Source of the DNA: Liolophura sinensis
Lineage: Eukaryota; Mollusca; Polyplacophora; Chitonida; Chitonidae
Length of the DNA: 64,000 nt
Assembly (NCBI RefSeq): GCF_032854445.1
Contig: NC_088303.1
Location: 8,069,501-8,133,500, forward strand
Direction of reading: 5' to 3'
A model generated the notes under the pieces. The model worked only from the letters and a program-made list of their open reading frames with translations. It was not told the DNA's origin and ran no database searches. Shown here in pieces: positions 44,613 to 54,432 of the stretch; position 1 is the stretch's first letter, and every line of letters starts with the position of its first letter. The position numbers were made by a program, and so were the translations under genes.

Positions 44613-47330
44613 TTGGATGAATTGCTAGGCGGAATACTTGGCGAAAAGAAACTAGTATTCACTAACACTGGCCGAGCTATAAGGAATCTCCTCCGGGCCT
44701 GGCAGATGGGCGTACCCGAAGGCGTTTGGACGGACCCAATAGCCTTCTTAGAAGAAATTCGAGCTATTATTCGCGAGAAGCTAGAAGAAGAGATCCTGGC
44801 ACTAAACGGCGTTAAGTTCCAACTAGGCCTCAGGGTTCAGCTGCGAAAGGGCAACGCCGATGGCAGTGAAGAGTATACCAGCCCAGTACTCCACAGCAAA
44901 CAGGAGGCCCTCTTAGAGGCTGGCGACATTGACGGGGCTCTAGATAAGGCCTTCCCCACCATCCAGGAGGTGCTGGAAAAATGGACACAGCGAGGGTCAG
45001 AGTGGGTTGTCAGTAGCGTGCAAACACTCTGGCTTGACATTGCAAGGTATCAGCTACTGAGAGGGGGGTCCTACATCCCCCTACTTGTAGCTGTGAGTAA
45101 TAAGAAAGCAGTCATCAATGTGAAGAACAAAGACGACGACTGCCTCCGATGGACACTCCGACCTGCCTTATTTCCAGCCGCCCGGGACCCTCAGAGACCA
45201 ACAAAATATCCCACCAATGATGGTCTTGACTTTGGGGAGATCGACGCCCCCACGCCCATCTCTCAGATCCCTAAAGTGGAGGAAAAGAACGACCTCGCCA
45301 TCAACGTGTTCGGGTGGGACAAGGGTGTGATCGTGCACCGCCTCAGCAAGAAGCCCGGCGACACGCCCCGAATCAATCTGCTGCTGATTGAGAAGGCAGG
45401 CAAATTCCATTATACGTGGATAAAAGATCTCGATCGTCTCCTGTTCCAAGAAAGTAAGACACGAAATCGCAAACACTTCTGCGAGCGCTGCCTACACGGT
45501 TACACAAGGGAGGATCTGCTCGAGGCGCATAAGCCGGAATGCCGAGGGATTGGCCAGACGGCGGTGAGGGTGGAAATGCCCCAGGAGGGGGAAAACAAGT
45601 TCACCTTTCAGAACCACCACAAACAGCTACCGGCTCTGTTCATCATATATGCCGACTTCGAGGCTCTGACCAGAAAGGTTAAAGGCCCGCCGCCATCACC
45701 TACAGAAAGCAGCACTCGAAAGACTCAGCACCACGAGGCCTGCAGTTACTGCTATGTTGTGGTGCGTTGCGACGGCCACACAAAACGCCCCGTGGAATAC
45801 AGAGGCCCTAACGCGACGGAACACTTCCTCAGAGCTCTTTAACAGGAGGAGCGGGAAATCAAAAATGTTCTAGCCAACCCTATAGCCATGAATATGACTC
45901 CCCAAGACTGGCAGGCTCACAACAACGCCACAACCTGTCACGTGTGTGAGAAGCCTCTGGGCGCTGATTCTGTGCGCGATCACTGCCATATCACCGGCAA
46001 GTACAGAGGCGCGGCACATAACGCATGCAACCTAAAGTTGCGGCTGGGTCCCAAGACAGCCATACCAGTAGTCTTCCACAACCTACGGGGCTACAACGGC
46101 CACCTCCTGATGCAAGCCATAAGTAAGGTGGAGGGCCGCATCTCCTGTATCCCCAACAACACGGAAAAGTACATCTCCTTCTCGCTGGGGCAGCTCCGCT
46201 TCATCAACAGCGTTCAATTCTTACCGACTTCCCTTGACAATCTGGTAGAGGCCAACAAACCTGAAGCTTTCCACATCACAGCCCGGTATGAGCCCGCCGA
46301 AGAAAAATGAAAGCTACTCATGCGCAAGGGGGTCTACCCCTATGAGTATATGGACTCCTGGGAGCGCTTCGACGAGTCCAGCCTCCCACCCAAAGAGGCA
46401 TTCTACAGTAAGCTCAAAGTCGGAGGCATTAGCGATGAGGACTACATCCGCGCTCAACAGGTATGGAAGGTATTTGACTGCACCAATCTGGGAGACTACA
46501 CAGATCTTTACTGCCGCACAGACGTGCTCCTGTTGGCCGATGTGTTCGTGGCCTTCCAGAAGACTTGTTTACGGCAGTATGGATTGCACCCTGCTCACTA
46601 CTTTACGAGCCCAGGTCTCTCGTGGTATGCGGTGTTCAAGAAGACCGGGGTAGAGCTGGAGCTGTTGACTGGCTACGACCAACATCTCTTCATTGAGAAG
46701 GGCTGGCGAGGAGGAATCTCCATGGTAAGTAAGCGATACGCCAAAGCCAATATTCCCCAGGTGGAGGGATACAACCCAGAAAGCCCAAACAGCTACATCC
46801 AATACCTAGACGCCAATAATCTATATGGCTGGGCTATGAGTCAGTTCCTTCCAACGGGTGGCTTCCAGTGCGTAGATGACGCGCAGCGTCTCGGTGAAAC
46901 GATTGCTACCCACCCCCACGACAGTCCTTATGGTTACATCCTTGAGGCCGACCTAGAGTATCCAGCCGACCTACATAACGCACATAACAGCTACCCATTA
47001 GCCCCGGAGTGTCTGGTGGTCCAGAAGGAGTGGATGTCAGACTATCAGCACAGCCTTCTAGGCAAGAAAGCGCCTACCGAGGTCGAAAAGCTGGTCCCCA
47101 ACCTCCACAACAAGGAACGGTATGTCCTGCACTACCGGAACCTACAGCTGTATCTATCTCTGGGAATGCGCCTGACAAAAGTTCACCGGGCCCTGAGATT
47201 CGCCCAGAGCCCTTGGATTGAACCCTATATCAGGATGAACACCGAGCTCCGACAAACGGCTGCGAGTAAATTCGAGAAGGACCTGTACAAGCTAATGAAC
47301 AACTCACGAACGAATCCCCGTCCTAAATAG
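44613..47330 (+). pseudogene. polB: Protein-primed family B DNA polymerase, truncated
   Basis: This enzyme would replicate the element using a terminal protein primer. One reading frame runs to 47,330 but is cut by stops TAA at 45,840-45,842 and TGA at 46,308-46,310. After an N-terminal domain come a cysteine-rich CERCLHGYTREDLLEAHKPEC block, exonuclease motif I (YADFEAL), a C/H cluster (CHVCEKPL and DHCHITGKYRGAAHNAC), exonuclease motif II (FHNLRGYNGH) and III (YTDLYCRTD). Then polymerase motif A (YLDANNLYGWAM) and a motif B region ending KDLYKLMNNS. The reading then leaves the family pattern, so motif C with its catalytic D-T-D and the thumb are missing. It converges on the integrase gene from the other strand. 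Confidence 0.93.
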
Positions 47331-48212
47331 TACAGCACGGGTTCATTAGGCCTTGTGACAGAGCGCCCAAGCCGATATATCTCTAGAGACCACACAGGAT
47401 CAGTCACGCGACGGCGACCGCCCTCCAGCTCTGCAGGCTGATAGAGATAACGAACACCAACACCCTCCGGGATCTTCCGCTTATTAAGTCCAACGGACGA
47501 CCTGGAACCGTCGAGGAAGGCTTATGGGGCACCCTTTTTGCCTTCATGGCATCTTTCGGCTTTTTACCGATCAGTCTCGTCTCGTTATTCAGAGCGGCCA
47601 CAACACAGGGCAGCCGAGCCACCCATTCAGTAGACCGGTGTTCGGGAGGGAGGCGCATCTGATGTCCAAAGAGCCGCTCAGCCAGAGTACAGTTGAAACG
47701 CTTCACTATGCCTCGGTCTCGGTGGATATCCACGGGGCCTCGGCGGACTGTGACATCGTGTTTGGCCAGCAGTTGGCTCACCGCACCCATAAACTCGTGC
47801 CCAGGGTCAACTTGGAGAAGCTTTGGCCATCGAAGGGGTCCCCGCTTGTAAATGCGAGAGAGAGCATCAGCGACTTCTTTGGAATCTTTAGTAGCCAGAG
47901 GTTCCGCCTCCTTGTAGCGAGAAGCGACATCAACAACCGTCAGCGCGTACTTATACAGCTTCCGGCCTCGCCGATCATGTGGTAGAAATAGAAGATCAGC
48001 TTGGTGGATGTCATTCAGCGTGGAAACATTGAACATAGGCCTCGGTATTTTTCGGGGACGAGGCAGGTAACCTGCTTTTTCAGCCAGGCCCGGACCACAT
48101 CTTCGGAGACTTTAGCCGCAGTGGCAAGTTTCTGGATGGCCGCGCGGCCCTTCCAGTACCCACGAGGGCTGAAGTAGATATTTGCCAGGCGAACAGACAC
48201 TTTACTAGCCAT
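47290..48212 (-). pseudogene. int: Polinton integrase (rve type), frame-broken
   Basis: It would cut and join element ends to host DNA. The likely ATG is at 48,212: MASKVSVRLANIYFSPRGYW, then a helical N-terminal block AAIQKLATAAKVSEDVVRAW. The frame breaks near 48,075, and the core continues in a second frame: IHQADLLFLPHD and YALTVVDVASRYKEAEPL (first catalytic Asp in VVDV), LLQVDPGHEFMG (second Asp), KRFNCTLAERLFG and the E-containing region around LAERLF. Another break near 47,475 leads to a C-terminal part in a third frame ending in TDPVWSLEIYRLGR. Its natural stop seems lost in the deletion that also cut polymerase. Confidence 0.92.
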
Positions 48213-48343
48213 GTCATCAAGGTATTCTACCAGACCTCTAACAGATTTGCGACAAAAAAGATCGTCACGGCGCAGAACCACCTCAATACTAAGATCGTGC
48301 CCGGCTAGGAGTTCGATGGCGAGTCCGGCACAGTCAGTTCGGA

Positions 48344-48793
48344 TTACTTGGTGAGTTTTGCGATTCCGTAACTCACACCCCCAACCACACACATCCCCAG
48401 GATGACGAAGGTCATCTCGCTGTGTTTTTGATCTTCACTAGGCACATAGAAATCGGAGAGCTGTGGCTCTGAGCCCAGCAGCGCCTCGCGTGCATTGCGT
48501 GTAAGAGTTTTGCCCGTGACCCAAGAATACTCGCGGATTGCAGCGTCGACATCCCAGAACGTTTTGACAGCGTGGCGCAGGCGGCGGAGTTCATCGTTGA
48601 TCCAGTCCAAGCGCTCAGTGCGCTTTCGGGCCCATTTTTCCTGGGCGGCTTGGAGCTGTTCTACAGCGCGGTCATGGCGCCTCCGCTCTTCGTCGACACC
48701 GGAACTCCTCAGCATTGAAAACATATAGTTGCTCCCGCTGAAGGCCAAAGCGTTTACGAGGGCGCCGCCCATCATCATTGCGATGAAGGCCAT
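48344..48793 (-). CDS. Conserved Polinton coiled-coil protein with N-terminal hydrophobic segment
   Basis: A 149-codon intact frame. Residues 1-30 are hydrophobic and glycine-rich (MAFIAMMMGGALVNALAF), followed by a long charged helix (about 35-75: EERRRHDRAVEQLQAAQEKW, then RKRTERLDWINDELRRLRH) likely to form a coiled coil, a block EPQLSDFYVPSEDQK, and a second hydrophobic end (MTFVILGMCVVGGVSYGIAKL). Start and the previous gene's stop share a base (TAATG). A virion-membrane or core-tether role is inference; I recall similar frames in other Polintons but cannot verify. Confidence 0.7.
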   Translation of the reverse strand: MAFIAMMMGGALVNALAFSGSNYMFSMLRSSGVDEERRRHDRAVEQLQAAQEKWARKRTERLDWINDELRRLRHAVKTFWDVDAAIREYSWVTGKTLTRNAREALLGSEPQLSDFYVPSEDQKHSEMTFVILGMCVVGGVSYGIAKLTK

Positions 48794-49041
48794 TACTCTT
48801 TGATTATATTGGGAGGAAGGAGCCCTTGTTTAATTAGCAGGTCCTTCGAAAACATGGCCAGGCCTACATCTGCAATGACCATGCCAAGGTCACGGGGTGT
48901 TAAGTCCAGCTTCAGGAGGGCTCCTTTCAGGAACATCTGGCCGAGGCGAGACTGGGCATACCTTGTAGCCAGGAGAGAGACCACAGCGGCGTGGTAGGCC
49001 ACGTTGACTAGCACTTTTCCGTCACTGGGTGGAGTAGACAT
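48793..49041 (-). CDS. Small membrane protein
   Basis: An 82-codon frame with an N-terminal hydrophobic stretch (VAYHAAVVSLLATRYA) and a second one (LGMVIADVGLAMFS), with the pattern of a short two-helix membrane or minor virion protein. It overlaps the next gene by one base. The frame is intact and its conserved look (DLTPRDLGMVIADVGLAM, KQGLLPP) supports it as real. Confidence 0.65.
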   Translation of the reverse strand: MSTPPSDGKVLVNVAYHAAVVSLLATRYAQSRLGQMFLKGALLKLDLTPRDLGMVIADVGLAMFSKDLLIKQGLLPPNIIKE

Positions 49042-49114
49042 GCTGATCTATATAGAAAGGGTCGCGACGTGTATTCAAATGGAGATTCTTTTCTTGCGGC
49101 GTGATATCTGCACC

Positions 49115-49513
49115 TCATGCATGCGGCGTAATATCTGCACCTCGTGCATGTGCTGTATAGCGGCTGCGCCACGCGCATAGCAACACAAGCACTGCAAGGC
49201 CGCCAACGCCTAATAACGCTAGGGGCGCCCTCCAGCGGGTGATTTGGTGTGCATTCATAGAATCCGGTTCCTTCGCAAAATCTGTGGATCCCCCCTCCTT
49301 CGTAGAATCCTGTTCCTTCGGCTGTTTCTTGGTGGAATCAGCTGCGCCAAGCAAAGCAGCCTTTGCCTCACGAAGCTTGTCCTTGAGCTTTTCAGCCTTG
49401 GCCTTTCTCGCTGCAGCGCCTCCTCAACCCACAGCGACTCTTTTGGGATTCTTTGCAGGGCCGTCATTCGTAGAATCCGCTGTCACCCCCTCCGCTTCCT
49501 TCGTTGTACTCAT
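49115..49513 (-). pseudogene. Single-pass membrane protein, one internal stop
   Basis: From ATG 49,513 a frame reads MSTTKEAEGVTADST, then AKNPKRVAVG and a TGA stop (49,426-49,424), and continues in the same frame with a charged lysine-rich helix (ARKAKAEKLKDKLREAK) and a membrane segment (APLALLGVGGLAVLVLLCAW) to 49,115. The stop is the only damage. The start lies inside the end of the upstream gene (50 bases overlap). The lysine-rich helix before a transmembrane segment suggests a membrane-anchored virion or DNA-tethering protein; this is inference. Confidence 0.65.
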
Positions 49514-50018
49514 GTTCCTCTGGATCATCATTTCTAGGAGAGCAGTGGTGTTTAAATGAGCAGTGCTCAGTAGTAGTTAGCGCCATGGTTAACAGTGCCA
49601 AGTACTTACCATAGCAGTAGTATAGCCAGCAGCTAGCACTGCTAAGCGCCTGTTCAACAAATGGGTCGGTGGCGAGCTGTGCAATGAGCATTGGTCGATT
49701 CTCGGGTGGGATTGGTAGGAGCCAGCTGGCTGCTCTTACATATGATCTCAAGAACATACCTCCGAGATCGTCAGCCATCCACGCACCGAGCTTAGCCTCG
49801 TACCTGGTGTGCAGCCTTTCAATGTCTTCGTCACTCATGGCGTCGATCTCAGCGGCTGTTACGTCTTTTCCCAGATATCGCTTGGCCTGCCCACCCACCG
49901 CAAGTGCCGCCAGCCTATCCCTGAGCTGCTGTGCATGTTTGCTGGGCTGTTGGCTGGGCTTCTCCTCCTCCTCCTCCTCTGTGCCTAGAATATTGTCTAT
50001 AAGCTCGTGGGTATCCAT
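49464..50018 (-). CDS. Conserved Polinton protein of unknown function
   Basis: A 184-codon intact frame. The N-terminus is acidic (LGTEEEEEEKPSQQ), then LRDRLAALAVGGQAKRYLGKDVTAAEIDAMSDEDI, which looks like a conserved helical domain, and a second part with LPIPPENRPMLIAQLATDPFV and LASASCWLYY-like hydrophobic residues. The end is Gly/Ser-rich. No enzyme motif is visible. A minor capsid or scaffolding role is possible. It lies between the packaging ATPase and the membrane protein genes. Confidence 0.65.
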   Translation of the reverse strand: MDTHELIDNILGTEEEEEEKPSQQPSKHAQQLRDRLAALAVGGQAKRYLGKDVTAAEIDAMSDEDIERLHTRYEAKLGAWMADDLGGMFLRSYVRAASWLLPIPPENRPMLIAQLATDPFVEQALSSASCWLYYCYGKYLALLTMALTTTEHCSFKHHCSPRNDDPEEHEYNEGSGGGDSGFYE

Positions 50019-50043
50019 TATTAATATGTAGGGGTGACTACGT

Positions 50044-50655
50044 CTAATATATAATCTTAGATGTGGCGGGCGTATCAGTCAATAGCAGGAGCTTAGAATG
50101 CAGATTGTTCTTGAGCTTCTGTCGAACCTCTGCCTTTTCGCTCTCGGCCTCGATGATGTGGTTCTCCTCCAGGCATTCGTTGAACGAGTGCCGATTTTTG
50201 CAGTGGAATAAAGCCACCCACCTTGTCTGCTTGCAAAAGTCTTTTGAGGACGGCGTTGTATTTCTGAGTGAGGACCCAGACGCTTTGCTTTGCATGACCG
50301 AGAAAGCCATGAATGACAGCATTTTTTGTTTCTTCTTCATCGCCTCTAATGCGCTATAATCATCGATGATGTATAAGGTGGGCTCCCCCTCGAACTATCT
50401 GTAGAAAGCTCTTAGGCAGTCGTTGAGTCGCTCGCCGGGATCAAAACAATATACCTCAGGGTCAGACAGTATCCATCGCCGCCGGTACGCCTCGTTATGC
50501 TTAAGAGTGGGGCACAGGATCACAATGTGATGAAAGAAACCGCGGAAAGGCCCCTCAAGCAGGCGCAGCACGAAGACTGTTTTGCCGCAGTTCGTCTGCC
50601 CACAGATAATCGCGCAGTGGGCATCATCAATAAAGCGCGCTAATGAATCTACCAT
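50044..50655 (-). pseudogene. A32-like DNA packaging ATPase, broken
   Basis: FtsK/HerA-type ATPases pump DNA into the capsid. The Walker A motif is CGQTNCGKT near residue 18, followed by VFVLRLLEG and HIVILCPTLKHNEAYRR; the Walker B region is LYIIDD. An in-frame TAG at 50,397-50,395 lies just before Walker B. Between about 50,310 and 50,235 the conserved residues are in another frame, so two compensating frame changes are present, after which the frame returns at KQTRWVALFHC. Length (about 204 codons) is normal for Polinton ATPases. Its start overlaps the capsid gene end by 29 bases. Confidence 0.9.
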
Positions 50656-51840
50656 TCTCGATGTGCAGCTTTGCGTCCATGATCACATAGACATATACGT
50701 TCAACACGCCGGGATCTTCTCTGTCTTTTGTCACCTGTATCGTAATCCCCTTGCTGGCGTTCAGAACATGCCTCCCACTGCCATGCAGCTCGTCATCGTC
50801 GCTTGGCCGAAGGTCAAGCCAGAAGGGGTGCTTGTGCGTCAAGAACTCTTCCAAGGAGACGTCTGCCAGGCCTAAGTCTTTAACGACCCTGGCCACCTCA
50901 GGGTCCCGCTTCCGTAGGGGTGAGCTGGCGAAGAACCTCTGGACCTCGCCCCACTGCTGGTACGCCTGCATGCCCTTGCTGTACAGCTGATTGGGGACCC
51001 CTTCTATTGTGACTTCTACTTTGGTGATCTTCGGGTTGTAGAAGGATTCCGACCTCCTCTTCCACGGGGTTCCTTTAGTCTCTAACAGCATGAGGATGCC
51101 CTTCATTGCTCTCGCGGGCGTGTTCAGGTTTATGTTCCAGAGGGTATCAGACTTGTCCTTCACAAACTTTCGGTGGCGGAGGATGCGATCATACAGAATG
51201 GAGACGCCCCCGGCAAACTGGGTGCGGATCTGTCTAGCGAGATCCTCTTTGGTGACCATATCGAACTCCAGGCTGATGTTGTCGATGGTGTAAGTCGCGT
51301 CGGCATCGTCTGTTGCCTGGATGACCCGGCCGTAATCGTTGAACGTCAGTTTGTACTCCAGTCGGTCGGCCAAGGCACTCTGGTAGAATGGCATGTGGCT
51401 ATCTAGAAGCTCAAAGTGTAGCGGGATGTGGAACCGACTGCCAAAAGCGTGAGCGATGGCCTTTTCTCCAGCATCGTCGTGACTTGCGGCCTGCGCTTCA
51501 ACTCGAAGTTTAAGGATGTTTTCGCTGCCGATGCCTTGGTAGGACGCATTCCGCCGTTCCTTTTTGGCTAGACATAAGTCGCTGTAGCAATGAAACACAT
51601 CAGAGTCGTCGATGGACATTACCTCATTCTCGCTGATTCTGATCGTGGTTTTCTTGACTACTGCGCGTCCGAGATTCCCGACCACTGTGGAGTTCGAGTT
51701 GGATGAGTTGATCGTGATCGAGAAGGCCAAGTGCACGGTACCGGGCACAACGACGTCATTTGGGCCGAGGTTGGGGAAGCGGTGCAAGAGTTGTTGATAC
51801 TAGTCGATCGTACTCGGGTTGTTGGTGATGACCAAGGACT
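50627..51840 (-). pseudogene. Major capsid protein candidate, C-terminal part
   Basis: An open frame from about 51,800 encodes PNLGPNDVVVPGTVHLAFS, IDDSDVFHCYSDL, LLDSHMPFYQSALADRL and EYKLTFNDYGRVI, then a second barrel-like half with PKITKVEVTIEGVP and a WLDLRPSDDDELHGSGR block. The beta-rich pattern, length and position directly upstream of the packaging ATPase suggest the double jelly-roll capsid protein. The same frame has a TAG at 51,800-51,802, and the conserved reading seems to continue from the upstream frame, switching at about 51,840. The start of this part is therefore uncertain. Confidence 0.7.
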
Positions 51841-52971
51841 GCCGTACACCTTGTACCCCCCAAGGCTTACGGAGTGTTCTGGCGGTACTTTAGCATTCAC
51901 ACCCTCATTGGCGCCTAGCTTCTGGTCCTCTGTGGCCACGACGATTTTGTTGTTGTAGTTCGTCACATGGCCGATCTGCAGAAGCATGTTGCTGGGGGCC
52001 ATATATAGGCGTATGCCATATACAAAGTCTACAGCGCTCCCGGCATACGGTAGCACGTCCTGGTAGCGTTTGATAGCAGACGGAAGGTCGATCGGAGAGG
52101 AAATAGCGTTTTCAACTTTCGCGGCAAACTGATATTGCGCGTCGAAGGCTGTGCCCGTGCCTAGAATACGCGCCCTTGTTTGCGCTTGATCGTCTAGAAT
52201 AGCCCACACGTATGCCCGGATGGAATCATTTAGGCGCTCTACGCCCGGCTGCGTGAATCCTTGGGATGTGTCGACAATGAATGCCGCCCAAGCCTCCTCG
52301 GCGTCCTGCTCGATGTAGTCGATGTGGAGCGCTGTAGGCTTTCTAGAGAACGACATCCTGCTTGGATCGAAGGTCCCATCGCCAATGGGGCTGTAGCCTG
52401 TTCTGGTGACATAGTAATATGCCACTCCGAGGCCGTGATTCACCCCCCTGCGCCTCCAGTCTGTGTGCGCATCTACGCAGAACTCACTACAAATCCTCTC
52501 ATAGGCCATCTTGTCGTAGGGGTTTTCGAATGTCGCCCACGCTCTGTCTTGCGGCAGGGGGGCCTGGAACTCTTCCAAGACCCTCCTAACTTGGTAATAC
52601 ACATGGAATGTGTACAGGGCCCTTATTCGTTGGTCGGGGGCGAGAAGATGGTCTTTTGCAGAGATGCCACAGCCCGTGGTTACGCACCAGACCACAAAGT
52701 TCACTTGATTCTGCCAGAATTGCATAGGATTGGTGTTCCAGGCCCAAACAATGTCACTGCTGGTTATCTTTGGCAGCCAGTACTTGGCCAACACATCTGT
52801 GAACTGGACTGGAAAGGCCTTCTTTTCATCGATGTAGATGTCAAATCGCGTGAGCTGCTCTGCTTGGGTTTGGATACTATGAAATGCCCCGGCCTTGTAA
52901 GTGGCCTCTCTATTGAACCCGTACGCCTCGCTGTTCATCGTAGCTAAAATGTTCATCACATTATCTGACAT
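51835..52971 (-). pseudogene. Capsid-associated or capsid N-terminal protein
   Basis: About 380 codons from a likely start MSDNVMNIL (52,971), or an internal Met at 52,938. Conserved-looking blocks include EAYGFNREATYKAG, WNTNPMQFWQNQVNFVVWC, FHVYYQVRRVLEE, NPYDKMAYERICSEF and FVYGIRLYMAPSNML. Near 51,840 the reading leaves the family-like pattern. It either encodes a separate virion protein or is the N-terminal part of the capsid protein that follows. I cannot decide between them. Confidence 0.65.
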
Positions 52972-53608
52972 CCTAAATGGGGCACAGCACACGCTGCCTC
53001 ATGCCCTTAACAACCTCGACGGCCGCCTTAAAACCGCACTTCGCGAGATAACATTCTACCCAGCCTGGGTGAATATCCCCACGGGAGTGGGCTTCTTGCT
53101 TGAGTTCAAACGTGTTGAAGTGCCGACGGGCTACTACAATATCTGTACTCTGGACAAGGACATATTCCGCCCGCATGGAATTTCTCTGGGATTGAATGAA
53201 GCCACGGGCCGCCAAGTCCTTACCCTCCCTAGAAATGTCTTCATAATACTCCAAGAGCTTGCCCCCATCTTAGGGTTCTCCGACGGGATTGCGCCCATAG
53301 GGGGGACTATGGAGGGTGAAAATCTACCTAACTTGGTCACACACAAAGAAGTCTTCGTGCATTTGGATGAACTGAGCACCTCAGAAAACGTGATAATAAC
53401 CTCAAATTTCGGTGGCAGTTCAACACTACTTCAGGCCATCGCCGTGACTGGTGAAGGGATAAACTGCGGGAAGACGGTTTCATTTCCTAACCCACAGTAC
53501 AAAGCCTTGCGCGCTGACTATATAACGCACTTGACCGTGGCACTTTTAAACAAAAACGGCAAGTATATTAATGTAGAGTACCTCAGTGCTACCCTAGAAA
53601 TACAATGA
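52949..53608 (+). CDS. Minor capsid (penton-like) protein candidate
   Basis: A 219-codon intact frame from ATG 52,949, running divergently from the capsid cluster. It has a beta-rich pattern and blocks such as REITFYPAWVNIP, GYYNICTLDKDIF, KEVFVHLDELSTSENV, GSSTLLQAIAV and FPNPQYKALRADYITHLTVALL. These fit a single jelly-roll virion protein, as the penton of Polintons, but I cannot show homology. The ATG lies 22 bases from the opposite-strand start at 52,971, so the starts overlap. Confidence 0.65.
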   Translation: MFITLSDILNGAQHTLPHALNNLDGRLKTALREITFYPAWVNIPTGVGFLLEFKRVEVPTGYYNICTLDKDIFRPHGISLGLNEATGRQVLTLPRNVFIILQELAPILGFSDGIAPIGGTMEGENLPNLVTHKEVFVHLDELSTSENVIITSNFGGSSTLLQAIAVTGEGINCGKTVSFPNPQYKALRADYITHLTVALLNKNGKYINVEYLSATLEIQ

Positions 53609-53811
53609 GTATGGTGGACGCATCCGGTCCCAGGTCTGCGTGCCTGTCTTTAAGCGACTTGGCAGATGTGTCAGAGTTCGAACTTCAAGGCCAGGAAGGT
53701 AAAGTCTACGCCTTCCAGTTTCAAAGTGGCAAGTACAGCCGCAAAAAGATTACGGGGGGCAAGCAGAACCTGCCATGTTTGCTTCCCTTCAAGATGTCTC
53801 ATCCTCTGTAG
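53605..53811 (+). CDS. Small unknown protein
   Basis: A 68-codon frame whose ATG overlaps the previous stop (ATGA). It overlaps the next gene start by 37 bases. No motif was recognised; the overlaps and coding-like composition support it, but a frame-change relationship with the next gene is possible. Confidence 0.5.
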   Translation: MSMVDASGPRSACLSLSDLADVSEFELQGQEGKVYAFQFQSGKYSRKKITGGKQNLPCLLPFKMSHPL

Positions 53812-54338
53812 AGCAAGAGCGCAGGTCGCCTTGTGAGGTGATTGAAGAACAAAAACTCTCATTAATTTGCTTTGAAGACCGCTTTGTTCTTGCCAGAGCT
53901 CGCCACCCCGATTGGTTTATAGATGTGAAGGTGACCCCGATGACGGTCCAGGCCGATATAACCAACTCCGGAACCTCTTTCGTGTCGTGGGTACCAGTCT
54001 GCAAGTGTTATCTAGCTAAGGGTGTGAGAGGTGGCTTAGCACTATCTGCAGGCGATGGTGTAGATTCCGCACTTCTTATAGGGCAAACAAGTATATCTTT
54101 GTCCATGATAGAAGTAAACCCTGGATCTATACTTATCTTCAACATCATACTTGGCGCGGCCTCTCAGCGCCGTGCCTCCTTGATTACCGGTGTGAGACTA
54201 AACTGGCCTGCAGAGCACAATGGAAAGGAGCTCAGACTCATGATCAAATTACCGGCCCAGGGCGACCCAGTCATCCGGAGCTCTCTCGAGGATATATGGG
54301 TCTTTGTAGGGAGCGATGCCAAACTCGATTACATCTAA
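53775..54338 (+). CDS. Unknown protein, possibly virion
   Basis: A 187-codon intact frame from ATG 53,775. The sequence is beta-rich (for example WFIDVKVTPMTVQADITNSGTSFVSWVPV and SISLSMIEVNPGSILIFNIILG) with no enzymatic motif. It lies directly after the penton-like gene. A minor virion protein is the best guess. Confidence 0.55.
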   Translation: MFASLQDVSSSVEQERRSPCEVIEEQKLSLICFEDRFVLARARHPDWFIDVKVTPMTVQADITNSGTSFVSWVPVCKCYLAKGVRGGLALSAGDGVDSALLIGQTSISLSMIEVNPGSILIFNIILGAASQRRASLITGVRLNWPAEHNGKELRLMIKLPAQGDPVIRSSLEDIWVFVGSDAKLDYI

Positions 54339-54432
54339 TTAGAGTCCGGTATAAAATTTATAAGCTTTCGTGTTAGTATTCCCGATGACGATTTAGAGCT
54401 TACCGACGTTGTTGATTTGTAGGACGGAGAAT

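Noticed and set aside
47524-47985. 153-codon plus-strand frame
   Set aside because: It is antisense to the integrase core.
52261-52947. 228-codon plus-strand frame
   Set aside because: It is antisense to the longer, conserved-looking capsid-side gene.
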